From positions 22,001 to 27,194 of the forward strand of contig MNWE01000001.1 in assembly GCA_001872265.1 (NCBI GenBank): a stretch of 5,194 nt of DNA. The letters run 5' to 3'. Origin of the DNA: Parcubacteria group bacterium CG1_02_39_15 (GTDB taxonomy: Bacteria > Patescibacteriota > Minisyncoccia > Minisyncoccales > Paceibacteraceae). Below are positions 1 through 4,797 of this stretch, in pieces. Each line of letters starts with the position of its first letter. Within the stretch, counting starts at the first letter, position 1. The notes under the pieces are model-generated. The model was given only the letters and a program-made list of their open reading frames with translations, did not search any database and had not been told where the DNA came from. The position numbers were made by a program, and so were the translations under genes.

Positions 1-121
1 GCGAGATTAATTCTCTAAGGACAAACAGTATTTAATGAAGGAGGCTAAATCGGACGTCCCTGGTAATGTCCAACTAGGCTTGAGCACCGGCCAAGTTCGT
101 TAAGACTGTACCCCCTCACCA
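1..121 (+). ncRNA. 3' part of an unidentified structured RNA (candidate)
   Basis: All three forward frames hit stops within the first 35 bases, so this is not the end of a protein gene. Several helices can be drawn: GAGA 3-6 with TCTC 12-15; GGAC 52-55 with GTCC 68-71; directly abutting it, AACT 72-75 with AGTT 94-97, continued after one A-A mismatch by GGC 77-79 with GCC 90-92; and ACAGT 25-29 with ACTGT 105-109 closing the set. The run CCCCCTCACC at 111-120 ends just before an intrinsic terminator and could be the 3' strand of a terminal stem whose 5' strand lies outside the window. I looked for tmRNA, RNase P, SRP, 6S, 5S and tRNA signatures (T-loop, P4 core, SRP tetraloop region) and found none. 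Identity is therefore open; an untranslated leader fragment is an alternative. Confidence 0.35.
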
Positions 122-124
122 AAG

Positions 125-148
125 AAGAGCAAATTCCTGCTCTTTTTT
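125..148 (+). terminator. Rho-independent terminator
   Basis: A 7-bp perfect stem, AAGAGCA (125-131) with TGCTCTT (138-144), encloses a 6-base loop and runs into six T (143-148). The T tract lies only on the + side, so the terminator acts on rightward transcription. It closes whatever transcript covers 1-121 and separates it from the gene starting at 178. The stem has only three G-C pairs, so it is moderate in strength. Confidence 0.75.
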
Positions 149-163
149 AGTTCTAATAAATTT

Positions 164-171
164 GCTAATAT
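164..171 (+). promoter_or_regulatory. Possible extended -10 element, leaderless start
   Basis: TGC followed by TAATAT (166-171) resembles an extended -10 box (TG-n-TATAAT, 4 of 6 in the hexamer). Its end lies 6 bases before the A of the ATG at 178, the usual distance to a transcription start, so the mRNA would begin at or next to the start codon. No good -35 box is visible; the position is taken by the terminator T tract. The region is AT-rich, so a chance match is possible. Confidence 0.3.
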
Positions 172-177
172 ATTAAT

Positions 178-726
178 ATGAAAGCAAAATACGAAATTGC
201 CGTATCAGGAGCGGCCCAAATCAGCCATTGTTGTAAGAATATTATAGAGTTGTCTAAAGAGGTTGGCCGGGAGGTCGCTCGCCAAAATTGCAATTTAGTC
301 ACCGGCGCAACTACCGGCGTGCCATATTATGCCGTCTTGGGCTGTAAAGAAATCGGCGGTTTTTCTATTGGGTTTTCTCCAGCGGTCTCGGAAGCTGCCC
401 ATATCAAAACCTATAAACTGCCAGTAAGTCCTTTTGATGTCATGATTTATACGGGGGCTGATTATACGGGAAGGAATATTATTATGACTAAGTCAGCTGA
501 CGGAGTAATTATTATTTGCGGTAGAATGGGGACATTGCACGAATTTGCCACCGCCTTTGAAATTCAAAAACCCATCGGGGTGTTGGAGGGCTCGAGAGGC
601 ACAGCAGACAAGATAAAGCTAATTGCTACAGGTCCTTACCGCGGAGTAAAAAGAATTATTTATGAAAAAAATCCCCAAAGACTGGTTGAAAAATTGGTTC
701 AAGAAATTAAAAAAGGGAAGAAATAA
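178..726 (+). CDS. LOG/SLOG-family Rossmann-fold protein (TIGR00725-like)
   Basis: A 182-residue cytoplasmic protein with the layout of the LOG/SLOG (lysine-decarboxylase-like) Rossmann superfamily. The first strand and nucleotide-type loop are IAVSGAA (7-13). A second strand with glycine loop is LVTGATTGVP (40-49). The family region GRN...SADGVIIICGRMGTLHEF (98-123) corresponds to the R...SDA...PGGxGTxxE stretch of LOG phosphoribohydrolases, with G118-T119 and E122 retained but the usual PGG replaced by C114-G115-R116. The tail (about 170-182) is lysine-rich. The fold call is good; activity is uncertain. Known relatives include cytokinin-type nucleotide phosphoribohydrolases and molybdenum-cofactor carrier-like proteins, and the altered loop argues against assigning either. 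The ATG is supported because the first beta strand follows immediately and the terminator lies upstream. There is no Shine-Dalgarno sequence. It may be transcribed from its own promoter; a 52-base gap follows. Confidence 0.8.
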   Translation: MKAKYEIAVSGAAQISHCCKNIIELSKEVGREVARQNCNLVTGATTGVPYYAVLGCKEIGGFSIGFSPAVSEAAHIKTYKLPVSPFDVMIYTGADYTGRNIIMTKSADGVIIICGRMGTLHEFATAFEIQKPIGVLEGSRGTADKIKLIATGPYRGVKRIIYEKNPQRLVEKLVQEIKKGKK

Positions 727-778
727 ACTCTAAATATTAAAGGTCGAACCAGCAAAAAATAATAATTTCCTTAAAAAT

Positions 779-1051
779 ATGGCAGAAGAACAACCAATTT
801 CTGAAGAAGGAACATTAATCGGCAAAGTCGCCCACTATTTTAGCAATATTAATGTGGCCGTTATTGAGCTCTCCGATTCTTTAAAAGTCGGCGACACCAT
901 CAGAATAGTTGGGGGGAAAACCGATTTTACCCAGGCCGTTGAATCAATGGAAGTGGAGCACCAAAAAGTAGAAGTTGCCAAGAAGGGAGAATCGGTTGGC
1001 TTAAAAGTCGGCCAAAAAGTTAGAGAAGGTTACAAAATATACAAGCTCTAA
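779..1051 (+). CDS. Translation elongation factor-like small protein
   Basis: A 90-residue protein made almost entirely of one beta-barrel similar to domain 2 of EF-Tu/EF-1A. From about residue 12 it reads LIGKVAHYFSNINVAVIEL, then LKVGDTIRIVGG with a T-D-F-T-Q-x-V-E-S-M-E-V-E stretch and a closing GLKVGQKVREGYKIYKL. This pattern matches short proteins annotated 'translation elongation factor-like' and the C-terminal domain of some U32 peptidases. There is no GTPase domain (no P-loop, no NKxD), so it is not a translation factor itself; the barrel may bind RNA or another protein, but its role is unknown. The first roughly 10 residues are acidic and probably disordered. The length looks normal for the stand-alone form, so it is not a fragment. 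There is no Shine-Dalgarno sequence. It ends 8 bases before the MgtC-type gene, so the two are probably co-transcribed. Confidence 0.85.
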   Translation: MAEEQPISEEGTLIGKVAHYFSNINVAVIELSDSLKVGDTIRIVGGKTDFTQAVESMEVEHQKVEVAKKGESVGLKVGQKVREGYKIYKL

Positions 1052-1059
1052 ACCCTATT

Positions 1060-1494
1060 ATGGAGATTGACATTGTTTGCCAATTGCTTTTGGCTACTTC
1101 GTTGGGGGCCTTAATTGGTTTAGAAAGAGAATATAAAGGAAAGGGAGCTGGCCTTCAAACCTACAGTTTAGTTGCTCTGGGCGCTTGCCTTTTTACAATT
1201 ATTTCCTTTGAGCTGTTTGATTTCTTTTCTGTCAAATCAGGCGTTACCTTTGACCCCTCAAGAGTAATCCAAGCCATTGCTGTCGGGATCGGCTTTATTG
1301 GGGCCGGAGTAATTTTCCGGCAAGCCGGCGGGATTTTGGGTTTAACTACTGCTGCCGGTCTTTGGGTGGCAGCCGCCATCGGCATAGCTGCCGGAGCTAA
1401 ATTTTACCTGCTTGCAATTTTTGCAACTCTTTTAACCATTATAATTTTATCCGGGCTTGGATTGCTAGAGGAAAAGTTTTTTAGACCCCGTTAG
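1060..1494 (+). CDS. MgtC/SapB family membrane protein (short form)
   Basis: A 144-residue integral membrane protein with about four to five transmembrane segments (roughly 3-21, 33-52, 69-87, 95-112 and 114-136). Family signatures are clear: LGALIGLEREYKGKGAGLQT (15-34), with the GLERE block at 20-24, and RVIQAIAVGIGFIGAGVIFR (68-87), followed by GLTTAAGLWVAAAIGIAAG (94-112). The MgtC/SapB family is linked to growth at low magnesium and, in pathogens, to intracellular survival, where MgtC acts on the F-type ATPase. The soluble C-terminal ACT-like domain of MgtC proper is absent, so this is the short SapB-like form and a virulence role should not be inferred. The usual GLRT arginine is Q33 here. 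The start has no Shine-Dalgarno sequence and lies 8 bases after the previous stop, while the permease gene begins 21 bases downstream. The gene ends in TAG, the only TAG among the complete genes here. Confidence 0.88.
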   Translation: MEIDIVCQLLLATSLGALIGLEREYKGKGAGLQTYSLVALGACLFTIISFELFDFFSVKSGVTFDPSRVIQAIAVGIGFIGAGVIFRQAGGILGLTTAAGLWVAAAIGIAAGAKFYLLAIFATLLTIIILSGLGLLEEKFFRPR

Positions 1495-1515
1495 AAATTT
1501 TAAGCATTTTAAAGA

Positions 1516-2646
1516 ATGAATAAAAATTTTCTTTTTGCCCTCTCCGTCTTGCTGGGTACGATTGTCGGGGCAGGAATTTTTGGAATTCCCTACGTAATTT
1601 CCAAAAGCGGGATGATACCTGGCTTTTTTTATTTTTTAATTTTAGGCGGGGCGGTTTTGCTTATTCATTTGTTTTTTGGAGAAATAATCTTAAGAACAAA
1701 AGGAGAACACAGGCTAGTCGGTCTTGCCCAAAGATATTTAGGGAGATGGGGAAAGGCATTGATCACGATTTCTGTTTTAATCGGGACAACCGGCGCCCTT
1801 TTAGCTTACCTCATTTTAGCCGGTGATTTTTTAAAGATTCTGTTCTCTCCGTCTTTTAATTTATCTGCTTTTCATTTTACGCTCTTCTTTTGGGCGATTT
1901 TAACTTATTTTATTTTTCGTGGCATCAAACTTATTGCTCCAGCTGAGCTTTTGACTAATCTCCTTTTCTTTTTAGTTATTTTTATTATTTTTGGGTTTTG
2001 TTTGCCGAAATTTAGCCCTTCTAATTTAGTTGCTTTCAGCTTGCCTAACGCTTTTTTACCCTACGGAGTAATTTTATTTTCTTTGGTCGGTTGGTCAGCT
2101 ATTCCCGAGATTGAAGGAATATTCAGGGGGCCCGGAGAAAAAAGAAAAATTAAAACAGTGATAATTTGGGCCACGGCGATTGTCATCACTCTTTATTTGG
2201 CCTTTGCCCTAATAGTGGTCGGAGTTGCCGGGAATCGTACCTCTTTTGATACTCTTTCTGGCTTGACGCCTTTTTTAGGCAGTAAAATTGTTTTTTTCGG
2301 GGCCTTGGCAGGATTAATAACCATAGCCGACTCTTTTTTAGTTCTATCGCTTTACTTAAGAAATACATTTATTTACGATTTTAAATTTTCTAAAACCTTA
2401 GCCTTTTTGGCTGCTTGCAGTTTGCCCCTGCTTTTATTTCTAGCTGGCTTCAGAAGTTTTATTGGAACTATCGGCTTTGTCGGTACGGTTGTCGGAGTAC
2501 TAGAGGGGGCTGCAATTATTTTAATTTTTAAGCGCGCAAAAGCGTTAGGGGATAGGGCGCCAGAATACAGTTTGAAAATGCCTTCAATTCTGTTATACTT
2601 TTTAATGCTAATCCTGATTTTAGGAGCAATGTCTCAAGTGTTTTAA
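1516..2646 (+). CDS. Amino-acid permease, APC superfamily (aromatic amino-acid/AAAP type)
   Basis: A 376-residue, highly hydrophobic protein with about 10-11 transmembrane segments. TM1 carries the broken-helix substrate/ion motif GTIVGAGIFGIPY (14-26) typical of APC-superfamily importers, especially the HAAAP/AAAP branch (Tyr, Trp and related amino acids). A second conserved stretch, LVGWSAIPEIEGIF (about 191-204), lies where TM6 carries substrate-binding residues in this fold. The charged GPGEKRKIK loop that follows is a likely cytoplasmic link. The length agrees with the family (about 370-420). The substrate cannot be fixed from sequence; uptake of amino acids coupled to H+ or Na+ is the natural inference, and would suit an organism with limited biosynthesis. 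The weak AAAG before the ATG is too close to act as a good ribosome site. The stop is only 5 bases from the next start, indicating co-transcription. Confidence 0.85.
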   Translation: MNKNFLFALSVLLGTIVGAGIFGIPYVISKSGMIPGFFYFLILGGAVLLIHLFFGEIILRTKGEHRLVGLAQRYLGRWGKALITISVLIGTTGALLAYLILAGDFLKILFSPSFNLSAFHFTLFFWAILTYFIFRGIKLIAPAELLTNLLFFLVIFIIFGFCLPKFSPSNLVAFSLPNAFLPYGVILFSLVGWSAIPEIEGIFRGPGEKRKIKTVIIWATAIVITLYLAFALIVVGVAGNRTSFDTLSGLTPFLGSKIVFFGALAGLITIADSFLVLSLYLRNTFIYDFKFSKTLAFLAACSLPLLLFLAGFRSFIGTIGFVGTVVGVLEGAAIILIFKRAKALGDRAPEYSLKMPSILLYFLMLILILGAMSQVF

Positions 2647-2651
2647 AAATT

Positions 2652-3896
2652 ATGCAATTTGTAGCTGACTTTCATCTCCACAGCAAATACTCCCGGGCAA
2701 CTTCCAAAGACATGGATTTAGAGAGTTTAGACAAATGGGCCAAGATAAAAGGAATTAAAGTTTTAGGGACTGGAGACTTTACTCATTTCGATTGGATTAA
2801 AAATTTGAAAGAAAAATTAGAGCCGGCCGAACCCGGACTTTTTAAACTAAAAGGAGGTTCAGAGATCCGTTTTGTTTTAACTGCCGAAATCAGCTGTATT
2901 TATTCCAAGAATGGAAGGGTTAGAAAAATCCATATCATTATTTTTGCTCCCTCTTTTGAAGTAGTTGAAAAAATTAATGCTCATTTAGGCTGGATTGGCA
3001 ATTTAAAATCCGACGGCCGTCCAATTTTAGGCCTAGACGCCAAAGAATTAGCCAAAATCGTTTTAAGTATTTCTGAAAATTGCTTGGTCGTCCCAAGCCA
3101 TGCCTGGACCCCGTGGTTCAGCGTCTTTGGCTCTCGTTCCGGATTCAATTCATTAGAAGAATGTTTTGAGGATTATTCAAAATATATTTATGCCATTGAG
3201 ACTGGCCTTTCTTCATCACCTGATATGAACTGGCGAATTTCCGCTTTGGATAAAATTGCTTTAATCAGTAATTCAGATAGTCATAGTTGTCCTCATCTTG
3301 GTCGGGAGGCCAATGTTTTTGATACCGAAATTAGTTATCCGGCGATAACAAATGCGATAAAATTAAAAGATCCCCAAAAATTTTTATATACAATTGAGTT
3401 CTATCCCGAAGAGGGTAAATATCATTATGACGGTCATCGTAGTTGCGGGATATCTTTGTCGCCAGCTGAATCCAAAAAATACAATAATATCTGTCCCAAT
3501 TGCGGTCGGCCTTTAACTATTGGAGTTTTGAATAGGGTAGACCAGTTAGCTGACAGGCCGGAGGGTTTTAAACCAAACAACGCCATTCCTTTTAAAAGTT
3601 TAGTTCCTCTTTCAGAAATAATTGCTGATGCCTTAGGGGTGGCGACTGGAACAAAACAGGTTGAAGAAGAATATAAACATTTAATCAAAAACTTTAGCAA
3701 CGAATTCAAGATTTTACTTGAGGTGCCGCGTTCGGAACTGGAAACAATCACCCTGCCAGAAATCGCCGAAGGGATTGCCCGGGTTAGAGAAGGAAAGGTT
3801 GATATTGAGCCTGGCTACGACGGGGTTTATGGCAAGATTAGGATTTTCTCTAAGGGAGAGCCAAAAACTTTGTCTAAACAGGGCACCCTCTTTTAA
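2652..3896 (+). CDS. Endonuclease Q family DNA-repair nuclease (PHP domain, TIGR00375)
   Basis: A 414-residue protein of the EndoQ/TIGR00375 family, often labelled 'UvrD-like' or 'PHP domain protein'. EndoQ nicks DNA 5' of deaminated bases (uracil, hypoxanthine, xanthine) and abasic sites; it is best known from Thermococcales, some methanogens and a few bacteria. The PHP metal site is complete by eye: H8 and H10 in DFHLHSKYSR, D42 and H45, E79, H94, H150 in PSHAW, and D209/H211 in NSDSH. A zinc module follows, with C265, C281 and C284 (CPNC) plus nearby H258/H262 as possible fourth ligand, then GVLNRVDQLADRPEGF. The extreme C-terminus, QGTLF (410-414), resembles a sliding-clamp binding tail. 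Length matches the family (about 400-430). The start is firm because the DFHLH strand begins at residue 6. It lies 5 bases after the permease and 3 before the next gene. Function is inferred from family; no helicase domain is present. Confidence 0.9.
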   Translation: MQFVADFHLHSKYSRATSKDMDLESLDKWAKIKGIKVLGTGDFTHFDWIKNLKEKLEPAEPGLFKLKGGSEIRFVLTAEISCIYSKNGRVRKIHIIIFAPSFEVVEKINAHLGWIGNLKSDGRPILGLDAKELAKIVLSISENCLVVPSHAWTPWFSVFGSRSGFNSLEECFEDYSKYIYAIETGLSSSPDMNWRISALDKIALISNSDSHSCPHLGREANVFDTEISYPAITNAIKLKDPQKFLYTIEFYPEEGKYHYDGHRSCGISLSPAESKKYNNICPNCGRPLTIGVLNRVDQLADRPEGFKPNNAIPFKSLVPLSEIIADALGVATGTKQVEEEYKHLIKNFSNEFKILLEVPRSELETITLPEIAEGIARVREGKVDIEPGYDGVYGKIRIFSKGEPKTLSKQGTLF

Positions 3897-3899
3897 TAT

Positions 3900-4793
3900 A
3901 TGACCATTGGCATACCCAAAGCTTTAATTTATTGGAAATACCCCCTTTTTTGGGAAGCTTTTTTCAAGGAGCTTGGCTTTGAAATTTTACTCTCTCCCTC
4001 TACTAATAAAGAAATTGTTGAAATGGGGGTAAAGGTTTCTGATCCCGAAAACTGTTTTTCCAATAAAGTTTTCTTTGGGCACCTTTTATGGCTCGATGGA
4101 AAGTGCGATTGGATTTTCGTGCCGAGATTAAAAACCAATAAAGACAAACTAGAATATTGCCCCAAATTTTTTGGGTTGCCCGACTTGGCAAAAATTTTAG
4201 TTAAAACCCCAATTTTAACTGAGACCTTCGATGAAAGAAGAGAAGAGTTTGGAAAGTCTCTCAGAAAATTAGGAAAAAAATTAAATAAAAATAGAAAAGA
4301 CGTTGAAAGGACAACAGAAGCGGCTTGGGTAGAGGTGGAAAAAAACTCTCAAGGATTTTCTAAAAAAATTCAGTCAAAAAAACCAAAAATAGTTTTGATT
4401 TCCCACCCCTATAACCTATACGACGATTATGTTAATTTAAGAATAAAAGAAAAACTGGAAAAATTGGGGACTGAACCGATTTTTATTGACGAAGTCCCGA
4501 CAAATGAAATCCAAAATCCAAGTTCCAAAATCCAAAATTTAGATTTGCCAGAATTCCACTGGGAGTTTGGAAAAGAAATAATGGAAAAAATCCAGACCAT
4601 TTTAAACCATAATCTCGCCGGCGCCATTGAAATTTCTTCTTTTCAGTGCGGTTGCGACGCGGTTTTAAAAGAATTTGTTGAAAAAACAATCAAAGCAAAT
4701 AAAATACCATTCTTGTATTTATTGATTGACGAACAAACCGGCGAAGCGGGAATCCAAACCCGGCTCGAAGCTTTTATCGACACTTTACATTAA
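3900..4793 (+). CDS. DUF2229/COG3580-type protein, acyl-CoA dehydratase activase-related
   Basis: A 297-residue protein of the group that appears, in many anaerobic bacteria, as a module of large activase-like fusions with BcrA/BadF ATPases. It opens with IGIPKALIYWKYPLFWEAFF (3-22) and ELGFEILLSPSTNKEI (24-39). Conserved cysteine sites follow: DPENCF (C52), EYCPKFFGLPDL (C87) and, near the end, SSFQCGCDAV (C250, C252). The C-terminal signature is LLIDEQTGEAGIQTRLEAFID (274-294). C69 is probably not conserved. Family knowledge suggests Fe-S cluster binding and relation to 2-hydroxyacyl-CoA dehydratases and double-cubane reductases; the reaction here is unknown. A lysine-rich, likely helical linker occupies about 110-160. 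Residues about 204-213 are encoded by a heptanucleotide repeat. It follows EndoQ by 3 bases without a Shine-Dalgarno sequence and precedes its homologue by 4 bases. An ATPase partner is not in the window. Confidence 0.82.
   Translation: MTIGIPKALIYWKYPLFWEAFFKELGFEILLSPSTNKEIVEMGVKVSDPENCFSNKVFFGHLLWLDGKCDWIFVPRLKTNKDKLEYCPKFFGLPDLAKILVKTPILTETFDERREEFGKSLRKLGKKLNKNRKDVERTTEAAWVEVEKNSQGFSKKIQSKKPKIVLISHPYNLYDDYVNLRIKEKLEKLGTEPIFIDEVPTNEIQNPSSKIQNLDLPEFHWEFGKEIMEKIQTILNHNLAGAIEISSFQCGCDAVLKEFVEKTIKANKIPFLYLLIDEQTGEAGIQTRLEAFIDTLH
4510..4537 (+). repeat. Four tandem heptanucleotides (TCCAAAA-type) inside a gene
   Basis: Four consecutive 7-base units occur: TCCAAAA (4510-4516), TCCAAGT (4517-4523), TCCAAAA (4524-4530) and TCCAAAA (4531-4537). 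Three are identical and one differs at two positions. They are read in frame as the linker segment around Q-N-P-S-S-K-I-Q-N, between the conserved N- and C-terminal parts of the DUF2229-type protein. Because 28 is not a multiple of three, the unit number must be constrained or compensated nearby. Confidence 0.8.
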
Positions 4794-4797
4794 CACC

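Noticed and set aside
52..59. Palindrome GGACGTCC as an operator site
   Set aside because: Its left half is better used in the GGAC/GTCC helix with 68-71, and an 8-base palindrome is expected by chance at this scale.
41..121. A tRNA or tmRNA 3' end, suggested by CCCCCTCACCA at 111-121
   Set aside because: No T-arm with a TTC-purine loop precedes it at the right distance, and no matching GAGGGGG acceptor strand is in the window; the CACCA ending alone is not enough.
727..778. A separate promoter between the LOG-family gene and the EF-like gene
   Set aside because: The gap is AT-rich and offers several weak -10-like strings, but no paired -35 and no spacing preference, so nothing can be supported.
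1161..1385. Minus-strand open frame of 74 codons inside the MgtC-type gene
   Set aside because: It lies wholly within a well-supported gene on the other strand and its translation has no recognisable domain; it is a shadow frame.
3434..3751. Minus-strand open frame of 105 codons inside EndoQ
   Set aside because: It is antisense to the zinc module and C-terminal part of a clearly conserved protein; its composition is what antisense of that gene gives, with no family features.
2652..3896. UvrD-like helicase or DNA polymerase III/PolX-type PHP protein
   Set aside because: There is no Walker motif or helicase domain and no polymerase domain; length, PHP residues and zinc module fit EndoQ.
3718..3903. 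Plus-strand 61-codon frame overlapping the end of EndoQ
   Set aside because: It is in another frame of the conserved EndoQ C-terminus, has low-complexity basic composition and no start signal.
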